Shown: in pieces, positions 8,606 to 17,527 of the stretch
How positions within the stretch are numbered: position 1 is the first letter of the stretch
Layout of the letters: every line of letters begins with the position of its first letter
The notes under the pieces: generated by a model
Seen by the model: only the letters and a program-made list of their open reading frames with translations
Told to the model about the DNA's origin: nothing
Database searches by the model: none
Position numbers and translations under genes: made by a program
DNA from: CALREJ01 sp964533375
GTDB taxonomy: Bacteria; Patescibacteriota; Gracilibacteria; Peribacterales; Peribacteraceae
Direction: 5' to 3'
DNA: 64,000 nt
Assembly: GCA_964533375.1 (NCBI GenBank)
Contig: CAZHLW010000001.1
Span: forward strand, 907,497-971,496

Positions 8606-8731
8606 CTACTTCGTGATGTTCTTCCGCCAGACGTACCCCTGCAGCCCATCCGGTAACTTTATATAAGCCCAGTCTTTATCTGCCGCAGTAAGAAGGGACA
8701 TCGCACTTTTTGTTTCATCAGATATAACCAT
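8606..8731 (-). pseudogene. C-terminal SH3-like remnant
   Basis: A 41-codon open stretch read from 8731 ends in TAADKDWAYIKLPDG, GYVWRKNITK and a TAG stop. This matches the SH3-like C-terminus of the C-type lectin protein at 13469 (VDKDWAYVQIPSG, GYVLRKNLTK). Upstream in-frame codons do not continue the match. The likely reading is the surviving tail of a lost secreted protein; the adjacent gene at 8747 points away from it. A functional 41-residue peptide is less likely. Confidence 0.55.
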
Positions 8732-8746
8732 CAGAAGCAGGTCAAT

Positions 8747-9445
8747 ATGAACTCTGGAAAGGAACCTCTACACTTCCTCTCCGTGCGCTTCCCACGCTTT
8801 CACTTTGGCACCGCTATTGCGCTCGGACTTTCGATGCTGTGCATGTCCGTCGTGCCTGTGTTTGCAGATGGATTATCCGCACCGACCCTCCAAGCTTCCG
8901 TTAGTGATTCAACAATAACACTCACATGGAATGTCCCGGGAGGAACCCACCACTTCATGCTCCGCCGCGATACTGTCTCTGCCCCTGCAAACTCTTCAGC
9001 AGGAACGCTTGTTCTAAACACTGCAGATACAAGTACGACCAGTTACAACGATACCGGTCTCGCAAACGGAACGTACTACTACAGTATTTTTGGTGTGACT
9101 GCAGGCAGCCTGTTCTCTTCTCCCGGCACCAAAGGTCCGCTCACGGTCAACGTTGTGGTTATTGAATCGTCATCGTCTTCTTCATCCGAAGCAACTGTCG
9201 TCCATTCGGGCGGCGGCAAGCGCGGGCGTCCGGGCAGTGGTGGCGGAAAAGCTCCCACGCTGGCAGAACTGCATGCACTACGTTTGAGCGCCAATAGCGG
9301 ACATGCGGCTGCACCGAAGACCGATACTGACAGTGAATCAAAAACGCGCACCTGCGAACGCGTGATGAAGTGGTTCAGTACCGATGCAAAAATGCTCCTA
9401 CGCGTGAACGAACGGCTGCTGAAGCGCTTCGGGTTTGAATGCTAG
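8747..9445 (+). CDS. Secreted fibronectin-III-like protein with Ser/Gly linker
   Basis: 232 residues: a long signal peptide (to about residue 41, ending FADG), a fibronectin type III-like beta domain (45-135, with ITLTWNVPGG and NGTYYYSIFGV), a serine tract (142-148), a basic Gly-rich linker (GGGKRGRPGSGGG), and a C-terminal helical segment with a Cys pair (CERVMKWF ... RFGFEC). The last part could anchor or cross-link the protein. The stop codon overlaps that of the gene on the other strand in the palindrome CTAG at 9442-9445. Confidence 0.7.
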   Translation: MNSGKEPLHFLSVRFPRFHFGTAIALGLSMLCMSVVPVFADGLSAPTLQASVSDSTITLTWNVPGGTHHFMLRRDTVSAPANSSAGTLVLNTADTSTTSYNDTGLANGTYYYSIFGVTAGSLFSSPGTKGPLTVNVVVIESSSSSSSEATVVHSGGGKRGRPGSGGGKAPTLAELHALRLSANSGHAAAPKTDTDSESKTRTCERVMKWFSTDAKMLLRVNERLLKRFGFEC

Positions 9446-9837
9446 AGATTCTCGACCGAATCCGTCACTGAGAAGATTCCTTCGATGGCATACTTTTTCC
9501 AGTGATCCGAACTCAGCATTTCAATAGGCGTGATGAGCCCGTTTGCTTTGATGCGTTCACCGGTTTCGAGAGGGGCATGTTCCTGCGACATGGTTGCGAG
9601 GTCCAGCGCGTAGTATTCGCCAACATCTGTTTTGAGTCCGTATGCACATTCCATCGTCTGCGGCCCGCTGGTATCCGCATGCGGCAGACAGACAACTTCA
9701 CCACTCAGTGTTCCGCGGTAGGATGTAATGTCTGATGGATCTCCCTGCTTCTCCGCATAGATATATGCATTGAATGCATAGAAACCAGCAACGAGAAGGA
9801 TGATGATTGCGCCAATGGCAAGGAGTGCTTTCTTCAT
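9442..9837 (-). CDS. Exported or membrane-anchored small protein, OB-fold-like
   Basis: 131 residues with one N-terminal hydrophobic helix (4-24) and a globular extracytoplasmic part. It contains two cysteines (VVCLPHADTSGPQTMECAYG) that could form a disulfide, and beta-strand patterns such as IKANGLITPIEML that resemble small OB-fold proteins. No named family can be assigned. It overlaps the convergent gene by its stop codon. Confidence 0.65.
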   Translation of the reverse strand: MKKALLAIGAIIILLVAGFYAFNAYIYAEKQGDPSDITSYRGTLSGEVVCLPHADTSGPQTMECAYGLKTDVGEYYALDLATMSQEHAPLETGERIKANGLITPIEMLSSDHWKKYAIEGIFSVTDSVENL

Positions 9838-9881
9838 ACCTGTTTTTACGGATGAAATGAGAAAAGGTTACATGTACTTTC

Positions 9882-10790
9882 CTAGTTTCCTTCTGCCGCC
9901 TTTTCCAGTGCAGCGAGATCCACCTTCTTCATAGGCATGAACGCCTGCATGGCGCGGTCGATCTTTTCCTGATTGCCACTGTTCAAGACATCTTCCATAG
10001 CAATCGGCGAAATCTGCCAGGACACTCCGTACTTGTCTTTCATCCAGCCGCACTGTTCCGCTTCGGGTACGGCAGACAGTTTGTCCCAGTAATAATCAAT
10101 CTCCTCCTGATCCTTGCAACGGACCAGAAGTGAGACCGCTTCGTTGAAACCAAATTTGTGCATGTGGCCGCTGTCCATTGCGGTAAACCACTGCCCTTCC
10201 AGCATGAATTCCGCAAACATGATTTTGGCAGCAGGTTCGGGTGAAACACCTTCCGGGTACGGTGCAGTGAGTCCCCTCTTGGAATCCTTGAAAATGGATA
10301 CGTAAAAATCAATCGCTTCATCTGCCTTGCCCGTGTTCTCACCGGTGAACATCAGCGACGGAATGATGAACGGGCGTGGCTCACCTGCGGGGTCAGTCAG
10401 GATGAGCTGCCAGGAGACGCCGTATTTATCCTGAATCCATCCGTAGTGTTTGCTGAACGGATATTCCTGCAGTTCCATCAGCACATTTCCGCCGTCACTG
10501 AGTTTTCCCCAGAGTTGATCCAAGTGTTCACGCGCATCCGCATCTTTCGATGGATCGAAATTCAGCATGAAGGAAATACACGGATTGATCTTGAACGCTG
10601 GTCCTGCGCTGATTCCCATAAAGGAATAGCCACAGAGATCGAACGAGACAATGTCGCAATCTCCTGACGGCGTATCTTTAATAACGGATTTGTGGGTAAT
10701 CTTTGAACCGTTGCCGAAGGCGGCAACATAGAATTCAGCCGCCTCAACGGCCTGCGTATCGAACCAGAGGTGGGGGAGAATTTTTTGCAT
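9882..10790 (-). CDS. Two-domain VOC-family protein (PhnB-like)
   Basis: 302 residues forming two tandem halves of the vicinal-oxygen-chelate fold, of the 3-demethylubiquinone-methyltransferase-like/PhnB subfamily. Each half starts with a beta-alpha unit and contains the marker segments YGWIQDKYGVSWQL (about 114-128) and CGWMKDKYGVSWQI (about 250-263). Proteins of this kind are metal-dependent or resistance-type binders; the substrate cannot be told from sequence. The residues after about 280 form a Lys/Glu-rich helix with MQAFMPMKKVD, also usual in the family. Confidence 0.85.
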   Translation of the reverse strand: MQKILPHLWFDTQAVEAAEFYVAAFGNGSKITHKSVIKDTPSGDCDIVSFDLCGYSFMGISAGPAFKINPCISFMLNFDPSKDADAREHLDQLWGKLSDGGNVLMELQEYPFSKHYGWIQDKYGVSWQLILTDPAGEPRPFIIPSLMFTGENTGKADEAIDFYVSIFKDSKRGLTAPYPEGVSPEPAAKIMFAEFMLEGQWFTAMDSGHMHKFGFNEAVSLLVRCKDQEEIDYYWDKLSAVPEAEQCGWMKDKYGVSWQISPIAMEDVLNSGNQEKIDRAMQAFMPMKKVDLAALEKAAEGN

Positions 10791-10926
10791 TGCTTGAGTA
10801 TAACCTCTTCAGTACGGGAGCACGAGAAAATTCTCGATAAACAGGAAGTGAATCCGGATTGATGAAAAGCGAAAAACACGTTGTATTGTTTTATAGGCTT
10901 AGCAGCCGATGCTATGCTGGCCGCCG

Positions 10927-12593
10927 ATGCGTCGTCATTTTTTCATAGTCGCCGGGATAGTGTTCATGACATCTGTGGCAGTTGCCGCTCCTCTGAGCGA
11001 TACGACGGGAAACAAAAACCAGACGGCAATAGAATTTCTGCTCTCCCATGGAATGGTTGATGGGTATGGTGATGGCACATTCAAGCCCGACAACTCCATC
11101 AATCGGGCGGAGCTGCTGAAAATTCTCATCAAAAGCGTAGGCATGGCTCCATCGGTGCAGGAGTATCATGATTGTTTTTCAGATGTGAAGAAGGAATGGT
11201 TTGCGCCTTTCATTTGTTATGCAAAAGAAAAGAAATGGGTTCAGGGATACGCCGATGGATCATTTCATCCTTCCAGAACTGTGAATACTGCCGAGGCCCT
11301 GAAGATGCTGGTAAATGTGTATGGCTATCAGCCCATGCAAACATCATCTGCAATGCCATTTAAGGATATCGACCTTTCGGCATGGTACGCGCCCTACGTT
11401 TTGGTCGCACGGAACGCGGGAATTCTGGATATGGATACAGGAAATCTGGGCATAGCAGCGCACATGACCCGGGGCCGGATCAGCGGCATGATCTATCGGG
11501 CGGTTGTTGCCCGGGAAACGGCAAATAATCACACAGCCGCACCAGACACGCCGACTGTTCTGCAAAAATTCTACAACAAGCTGCGCCGTGGCGGGGGCGG
11601 AAGCGGCCAGCCTTCTGCATCTGTTATCAGTAGTAGTACCGCAAGCAGCCAGGTCACTCTCTCCTCTCCCACTATCACGTTCAATGATCTCACAAAAAAT
11701 TACGGTGATTCTTCTTTCACACTTTCACCTTCTTCAAACAGCGTGGGGGCATTTACATTTATGAGCAGCAATACATCTGTTGCCACTGTCAGCGCAAACA
11801 CCGTGACCATTGTGGCGGCAGGCACAACCATCATCACCGCAACACAGGCGGCAAACGGCAATTACACAAGCGGCAATGCAACCGCCACGCTTACCGTAAA
11901 CGCCATTGCACCGACCATCGGCACATTCAGCAATATTAACAAGCAAATGGGAGATATTCCTTTTAACCTGAGCGCGCCGGCATCCAACAGCGCCGGTGCG
12001 TTCACATTTACCAGCGGTAGTACGGGGGTGGCGACTGTTGCCGGAAACACGGTGACTCTGGTGAGTAACGGAACATCTATTATTACCGCAACGCAGGCGG
12101 CAAACGGCAATTACACAAGCGGTATCAAAACCATGACGCTTACTGTCTNNNNNNNNNNNNNNNNNNNNNNNNNNNNNNNNNNNNNNNNNNNNNNNNNNNN
12201 NNNNNNNNNNNNNNNNNNNNNNNNNNNNNNNNNNNNNNNNNNNNNNNNCAGGCGGCAAACGGCAATTACACAAGCGGTATCAAAACCATGACGCTTACTG
12301 TCTTCCAGGGCCAGTGTCAGCTGGAAGAGCCCTGTCTGAACGGAGGCTCCTGCACCAATGGTCCGGGCGGGTCGTATTCCTGCAGCTGCAGCGGAATGTA
12401 TTCCGGGGACATTTGTGAATTATATGATGCGGGATGCAATTACGATCATGGTGCCATACAGGGATGCGTGAACCATGGAGTATGTGTGCCGGATGTCTTG
12501 GGTGGCTATTGCCAATGTCCGGCAAATTTCTGCGGGACGTATTGTGAAAACCCAGATATGGATAGCAATCCAACCGATGGATTCTGCGTGTGA
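10927..12593 (+). CDS. SLH-anchored surface protein with Ig-like repeats and two EGF-like domains
   Basis: The gene is interrupted by an assembly gap, so its true length is uncertain. From the ATG at 10927 it has a signal peptide (MRRHFFIVAGIVFM...), three SLH modules (GYGDGTFKPDNSINRAE; GYADGSFHPSRTVNTAE; a third with AWYAPYVLVARNAG), the linker KLRRGGGG, Ig-like repeats of about 80 residues shared with the 6071 gene, and after the gap two EGF-like domains. The EGF cysteine patterns are C-x5-C-x5-C-x9-C-x-C-x8-C and a second six-Cys unit with VNHGVC and YCQC. SLH modules usually bind secondary wall polymers. Joining the sides of the gap through their 55 identical bases keeps one reading frame. 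Confidence 0.75.
12149..12248. other. Assembly gap of 100 N inside the repeat-containing gene
   Basis: The 55 bases before the gap (12094-12148) are identical to the 55 bases after it (12249-12303). A fixed 100-N spacer with a 55-base repeat at the joint suggests two contigs sharing a k-mer-sized overlap in a tandem repeat. The real distance may be minus 55 bp or one or more extra repeat units. Confidence 0.9.
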
Positions 12594-12608
12594 TGCATAA
12601 TCGTTATT

Positions 12609-13433
12609 CTATTGCGCCATCACTACGCCAATCGCAAGCGGCACAGTCCGCAATGGTTTTGATATGCTGATACCAGTGGGGATCAGCGGTGCTCCTTCGT
12701 GAATGAGCTGCGTGGAACCTCCTCCGTCCAGCATCATGACTTTATTACGATCGGCACCAAAGGCAATAAGGATGCGCGTTGCATAGCGCTGCGTGGCGCC
12801 GGGAGAACTGAAGACGAGGAGATTGCCGTTTGGCATGGTTCCCATGAATGTACGGCCAAGGCGGCTATTGCCGGATTTACTGACATCAGGTTTCAGGCCG
12901 ACGATGATATCCGGCTCTGCGAATGCGTAGAGACTTCCTGCATCGTCATCATACTGCTGTACCGTTGCATGCCGGGTGCCGATTCTGAGCGCCATCTTCT
13001 TTCCGGTGTATTCGTTGTCGTCTCCGTAGCCTGCATACACAATGCCGTTTATTTTGACGGAAAATGCGAGCGGCGACCTGTCGGGGTTATTCATATTGAA
13101 GAACTGGCCGTTTGCGAGCGTGAAGGCCGATGGCTCGTCTGCACTCCACTCGGTCCACCAGTCACGCAAATCCATGCGGGCGAAGTTTGTGCCTGCGCCT
13201 TCCGAGGGAATTATTTTTCCGTGCAGGAGTTTCACACTTGCACCTCTGTGCGGGGAAATAACCTGCACGTATTCGCGGCTCTTCCGCCAGAGCGTCACCC
13301 CGGATCCGCTTGTTACCTCACGAAATCCCGGCGGCGCAATTTGTATCTGTGATGCTGATTGCGCGTATGCAGAAGGAATAATACTGCTTTGCATCACGCA
13401 GACTGCTGTCACAATGGAAAACAGACGCATCAT
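12609..13433 (-). CDS. Secreted phosphodiester glycosidase family protein (NAGPA domain)
   Basis: 274 residues with a signal peptide ending near residue 25 (SAYAQS). The rest matches the NAGPA/DUF2233 fold: DLRDWWTEW and FTLANGQFFNMN in the first half, GRTFMGTMPNGNLLVF in the middle, and the hallmark VMMLDGGGSTQL near residue 230. In animals the domain removes GlcNAc from phosphodiesters on mannose; bacterial members are secreted and are thought to act on phosphodiester-linked sugars of the envelope. It lies among surface-protein genes, which fits an extracellular role. Confidence 0.85.
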   Translation of the reverse strand: MMRLFSIVTAVCVMQSSIIPSAYAQSASQIQIAPPGFREVTSGSGVTLWRKSREYVQVISPHRGASVKLLHGKIIPSEGAGTNFARMDLRDWWTEWSADEPSAFTLANGQFFNMNNPDRSPLAFSVKINGIVYAGYGDDNEYTGKKMALRIGTRHATVQQYDDDAGSLYAFAEPDIIVGLKPDVSKSGNSRLGRTFMGTMPNGNLLVFSSPGATQRYATRILIAFGADRNKVMMLDGGGSTQLIHEGAPLIPTGISISKPLRTVPLAIGVVMAQ

Positions 13434-13468
13434 GACAACACTGTCGCACAGGCTTTTTGTGTGAGCAA

Positions 13469-14656
13469 TTATTTCGTCAGATTTTTTCTTAATACATATC
13501 CCTTCATACCGGAAGGAATCTGCACATAGGCCCAGTCTTTGTCGACAATAGTAAGAAGTTTTACTTTGAGTGTGCGTGTGAGGATGAGACGCACTGCGGC
13601 ATTCACGCGCGCATCAGCGTGGAGATTCGCTCTCCAGCTTGCCACAATACGCTGGTCATCCAGAACGGAGGAAACGATGATTTTCGGCGCAGGACTGATT
13701 GCTTTTACACTGCTCGATACGGCAGATGATTTCGAGGAACTGATGGATGAAAGAGAGGAGATTGAGGATGAAATTGATGAGGAGCGTGACGATGACTGCG
13801 ATGGCGATGCAGAGGAGACAGGCGATGCAGAAGACGTTTTAGCAGATGATGACATAGAGGACTGTGGCAATCCGAACAGATATACCGGTTCAGACGGTGC
13901 GGCAAAATGCATGACAGGCGTATTGATAATAGTGGCAGATGCCATGCTGATAGAACCGGGTTGTGTCACAAGCAACCAACGTAAAGCAGCAATCGCCATG
14001 CGTGTCCGCAATGTTTCTTCGCGTACTCCTCCGGACCGGTGAACAGGTGATTCGCTGCTGCTACTGGATGACGGATCAGGCGAGCCGGATGCAAGGGCGG
14101 GAATTTCACACACATAGCGGAATGCGGCATTGCAGCTGGCGTCATTCCACATTCCAAAATTGAAGGAGGTATACATTTCAACGCAGTTTTCAGAACCACC
14201 GAAGTTATTCGGTTCATTCACCGGTTCCCAGTTTAAATAGGCACCACCCACTGCTGTTCCCCCAAAGCCACCCGTAAAAAATGCGCTGGAATCCCCTGCC
14301 CAAAAATAATTTCCTTCGCTGGCTCCTGAAATTTTTGCGTTGTCATCACTCGCTCCAATCCACACATCACCATGTGTTGCCATTCCAAGAATAGCAGCAT
14401 TCGCAGCGCTGCTGCGCACCGATGCGAGATGACCGCCCACTCCCTGACACGCGGTTTCCGCAGCACTCCAGGTCTTTGTCGTGTTGTAGTACGCATAACA
14501 GGAACTACCCACTGTCGTCGAATTGGTGGCACCCAGTCCGGTCGGACACGAATAGGTGACGGCAGCAAGTGCCGCATACGTTCCAACCCAGGCACAAAAA
14601 AGTACAGTGAGAACAGACGCACTTATTGTAAAGCTACTGATGTGTGGAAGGCGCAT
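13469..14656 (-). CDS. Secreted C-type lectin domain protein with Ser-rich stalk and SH3-like end
   Basis: 395 residues: a signal peptide (to about 32), a C-type lectin-like domain (36-188), a serine tract plus basic motif (195-215), a long Ser/Pro-rich stalk (265-320) and a C-terminal SH3-like module (about 330-395, ending GYVLRKNLTK). The lectin domain keeps its disulfide cysteines, the WIGASD segment, EPNN in the calcium loop and WND before the last cysteines, which is the arrangement of calcium-dependent mannose-type sugar binders. TACAAT at 14664-14669 lies just upstream of the ATG. Likely an adhesin or a wall-bound sugar-binding protein. Confidence 0.8.
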   Translation of the reverse strand: MRLPHISSFTISASVLTVLFCAWVGTYAALAAVTYSCPTGLGATNSTTVGSSCYAYYNTTKTWSAAETACQGVGGHLASVRSSAANAAILGMATHGDVWIGASDDNAKISGASEGNYFWAGDSSAFFTGGFGGTAVGGAYLNWEPVNEPNNFGGSENCVEMYTSFNFGMWNDASCNAAFRYVCEIPALASGSPDPSSSSSSESPVHRSGGVREETLRTRMAIAALRWLLVTQPGSISMASATIINTPVMHFAAPSEPVYLFGLPQSSMSSSAKTSSASPVSSASPSQSSSRSSSISSSISSLSSISSSKSSAVSSSVKAISPAPKIIVSSVLDDQRIVASWRANLHADARVNAAVRLILTRTLKVKLLTIVDKDWAYVQIPSGMKGYVLRKNLTK

Positions 14657-14712
14657 CGTAAAAATTGTAATACAGGCCAGCGCGCTGCAAAACTAAACCG
14701 GATTGTGATTTT

Positions 14713-15141
14713 CTATTTCTGTGATGCGCTCACGAGTCCCGGATTTTTCTCTGCAAGCTTCAGCACTTTTTTCAGCGCATCCAAATTCAGATTGTCGATT
14801 TTTTTAAAACGAATACAACTTTTTCCCACGCTCACTTTTCCGAGTTCCTTTTTATATGTTTCGGCAATGTATTTTCCATCGTGCGTGGCACACACATACA
14901 GACTGATGTACTGCTTCTGATTCGCAAGCGCGATGACCGGCCACTCAATGTCTTCCTTCTTGTAGTTCTTGTACGGAAACGCACCGTAGCCAATCATGTT
15001 GTAGGAAAAATAGGGCTTGAGTTTTGGGACAGTTTTCTGGATGAACGCATGCAAAAAATCCATCGCCTCTTTGCGCTCCGGCGGAACTGCTTTCAGGTAG
15101 TCCTTCACCGTTGTGGCCTTGGTGGGTTTGAACATGTTCAT
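14713..15141 (-). CDS. DUF1801 family protein (YdhG-like)
   Basis: 142 residues. DUF1801 features are VKDYLKAVPPERKEAMDFLH, FSYNMIGYGAF, the ISLYVCATHDGKYI core strand, and GKSCIRFKKIDNLNLDALKK near the end. It is a small cytoplasmic family with a fold related to the YdhG group; the function is not established. A TACCAT -10 box at 15149-15154 (minus strand) places the transcript within one base of the ATG. Confidence 0.85.
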   Translation of the reverse strand: MNMFKPTKATTVKDYLKAVPPERKEAMDFLHAFIQKTVPKLKPYFSYNMIGYGAFPYKNYKKEDIEWPVIALANQKQYISLYVCATHDGKYIAETYKKELGKVSVGKSCIRFKKIDNLNLDALKKVLKLAEKNPGLVSASQK

Positions 15142-15186
15142 AGACCCTATGGTAGCAGATGGGAAGTGATGAGAAACAAAAACATG

Positions 15187-16452
15187 TCACTTTTTACGCA
15201 GATCAAACTTCAGTGTGCGTTCCATGAAGTGCCTGTTCTCTTCATCGGGAATACGGATATCCAGCTGGGTCGGCCGGTGAAGAAAAGAGAGGACAAAACG
15301 GGCACCACCTTCCAGATGGTCAAATGCGGCAATGCAGGAAAGCGCGACAGAAGGCTTGCCCGGCGTTGGCTCTTCGTATCCTGTAAAAAATCGCTTCGGC
15401 ATATTTTCTATGGGCTCACTGCTGCCCAGGGAATTTTTGGTCATAGTGATCTCGCATGTGACCAGATAACATTTGTCTCCGGTTGTAGCGACGTCTTCAC
15501 GCATGGGCATCAGCCGGATTGTATATAAACCCATTGAATGAGTTGTCTCTTTCGAAAAATCCGTGACGCTTTTTTGCAAGACGGGTACACAATCTGTAAG
15601 CACATTCACCGACAGGGCATCAATATTTTTCGCATCCGTGCCGGGCGGCAATTGAAAAAAGACGCCATTCGAACAACTGGCAGTAGGATCGGCCGGCAAT
15701 CTGCCTGTCTTCCCATACATCGTTATGCTTACGGAATCGGGCATAACATCCAGGAGTTCAATCCCGGGATCCGTCATGCAGTACACCATGCCCGTTCGTC
15801 CGCTGAAATCCATTTTCCCGAAAAACGCTCCGTCGTGCGCCATGTGTTTTCCTTCCGCCTGGTCACGTAACTCCAGTCTGGCTTCCTCTGCCGATACCGA
15901 CATCAATGCAGGATTGCGTTCCACCCATTCCCAAAAAAGTTCCCCTTCGCGCGCCGGAAGAACCTTTGGCATATCTTCCTCTCTTTTGAATGTGCGGTAC
16001 TCGCCCACCTTGTTCGTATCCAGAAAACCGCCAATTTTGCTGTTCAGTGCAGCGGCATAGGTTTTCATGGTCACCTCTTCTCCATCTTTATATCCGGCAA
16101 TATGCGGCATACGTTTTCCGCTCCACAGTATTTTTGCTTCTTCCAGATACACATCGGACAAAATCATCTGTAAACGTTTGCGGACTTCCGTAGATGCTTT
16201 CTGCGGTTTCAGTTCGTTTTTCCAGGACAGAGTTGTGTTCTGTTGCCGGATTTCTGCAATTGCACGACTCCTCAATTCCGTTGTTGCAGCTTCGCGAACG
16301 TTGTAGACATCATCATCCAATAAAAGGAGAAGCTCCTGTCGCGTCTTCTCTTTCATCATCTCCAATATCTTTTTGAAACCGCCGGTCTCGCCCGCATCAA
16401 GCACAGATGCGCCTAGAGCTAGAGCCGTCGCGAGAAATTCCCGCCGGTCCAT
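15187..16452 (-). CDS. Exported protein with Tat-like signal, function unknown
   Basis: 421 residues from the ATG at 16452. The first residues MDRREFLATALALGAS have the twin-arginine pattern followed by a hydrophobic stretch. A helical segment (about 40-70, DDDVYNVREAATTELRSRA) looks like one HEAT-type repeat. The rest is a mixed alpha/beta protein with several cysteines and no recognised catalytic motif. TAGATT at 16461-16466 on the minus strand supports this start over the one at 16536. If the Tat assignment holds, a folded or cofactor-bearing protein is exported. Confidence 0.6.
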   Translation of the reverse strand: MDRREFLATALALGASVLDAGETGGFKKILEMMKEKTRQELLLLLDDDVYNVREAATTELRSRAIAEIRQQNTTLSWKNELKPQKASTEVRKRLQMILSDVYLEEAKILWSGKRMPHIAGYKDGEEVTMKTYAAALNSKIGGFLDTNKVGEYRTFKREEDMPKVLPAREGELFWEWVERNPALMSVSAEEARLELRDQAEGKHMAHDGAFFGKMDFSGRTGMVYCMTDPGIELLDVMPDSVSITMYGKTGRLPADPTASCSNGVFFQLPPGTDAKNIDALSVNVLTDCVPVLQKSVTDFSKETTHSMGLYTIRLMPMREDVATTGDKCYLVTCEITMTKNSLGSSEPIENMPKRFFTGYEEPTPGKPSVALSCIAAFDHLEGGARFVLSFLHRPTQLDIRIPDEENRHFMERTLKFDLRKK

Positions 16453-16509
16453 TGGGATCGAATCTACTACCATAGTGCGGGATGTCAACGGAGAAGCTAT
16501 ACTCAACCC

Positions 16510-16893
16510 ATGCGCGCAACCGTCTCCCCCATCCACACCGTATCGGCCCTCATCGCATTTCTCTGCGCACTGCCGATTGGTGTGATGCTCCTGTCGATTC
16601 TTTTGAAGATCACCGCCATCGAAACTGCGTTCAAATCAGTCATGACCACAGATGGCACTGTCCCGAACACTGCCGGATTCGTCTATATGTTTATAGGATT
16701 GGCTGCACTTCCAGTCGGACTCATCATCAGCCTCTGGCCCATGATCCGCAAAGACGCGCTGGGAATACGCCACATTTACATCGTGAATCTGATTCTTGCT
16801 GTACTCCTGATTGCACTGATAATCCCGACACTCGGCGAACTGGCAGTCGAAATCTACCGGTGCGATGTTCTGGGAATTCCAAACTGCGATTAA
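16510..16893 (+). CDS. Small integral membrane protein ending in IPNCD (paralogue)
   Basis: 127 residues with three or four hydrophobic helices. The C-terminal half is homologous to the protein at 14-346: PVGLIISLWPM, IYIVNLILAVLLIAL and YRCDVLGIPNCD. The N-terminal halves differ. TATACT at 16498-16503 ends six bases before the ATG. No known family; two copies in one window suggest a lineage-specific membrane family. Confidence 0.7.
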   Translation: MRATVSPIHTVSALIAFLCALPIGVMLLSILLKITAIETAFKSVMTTDGTVPNTAGFVYMFIGLAALPVGLIISLWPMIRKDALGIRHIYIVNLILAVLLIALIIPTLGELAVEIYRCDVLGIPNCD

Positions 16894-16933
16894 GGCTTAT
16901 TGACAGAAGGCAGGAATAAATTACTGTAGAAGA

Positions 16934-17527
16934 ATGAGTACGATATTGGAGAACTACAGGCCATTGCAGCCGGAAGCGTGGTGGTCAGGCACGCTGATCA
17001 CATCTGCCAATCAAGAAGATGTTGCAGCCTGCGTCTCTGAAATCGCGAGTGCGACAGGCATTGGGATGTCGGGATATTTTAGAGAGGAGTCAGGCGCATA
17101 CCATCTGACACGCGTGAGAAGGGATCGGACGGACATTGTGGAATCACCGGAGCGGTTACACAGTGCACTTCTGCAAATGCAGGAAAAAATCGGCGGCAAT
17201 CTCTGTGTAGAAACTGCAATGACAGCAAATGACATCCGTATCATTCTTGGTATGCGCGAAGGCTACACGATGAGTGCAGACGCTATAACACATGATGTAG
17301 CAGAGATTCTTCTTGAACTTCCGGCCAATGTTCAAACGGAGAATGTACGTATCATCGCAAAGCCAAGCAGGCAGCCACTCTATGAAGAACCCGCACTTCT
17401 GATTGAAGGTCATCCTGATATTCTGCAGACGATTACCGATATTGCGTACCGCCTGCGGCAACTGCATTTCATTGTGGAAGATCCGGCACACCTGCAAACC
17501 GTCACGTACGAAAACACATCAGCGTGA
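16934..17527 (+). CDS. Uncharacterised cytoplasmic protein
   Basis: 197 residues, soluble, mixed alpha/beta, without recognised motifs. Promoter TTGACA (16900-16905), 16 bp, TACTGT (16922-16927); the predicted start base is the A of the ATG at 16934. The 3' end overlaps the SGNH hydrolase gene on the other strand by 9 bp. It may be one of the orphan genes of this lineage. Confidence 0.6.
   Translation: MSTILENYRPLQPEAWWSGTLITSANQEDVAACVSEIASATGIGMSGYFREESGAYHLTRVRRDRTDIVESPERLHSALLQMQEKIGGNLCVETAMTANDIRIILGMREGYTMSADAITHDVAEILLELPANVQTENVRIIAKPSRQPLYEEPALLIEGHPDILQTITDIAYRLRQLHFIVEDPAHLQTVTYENTSA

Noticed and set aside
12249..12291. Frame used straight across the N gap (ending at 12291)
   Set aside because: 100 N is an arbitrary length. 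The other frame continues the repeat and runs into two clear EGF-like domains.
12699..13352. 217-codon open frame opposite the NAGPA-type gene
   Set aside because: Shadow of a conserved gene; it has no start signals and an unnatural composition.
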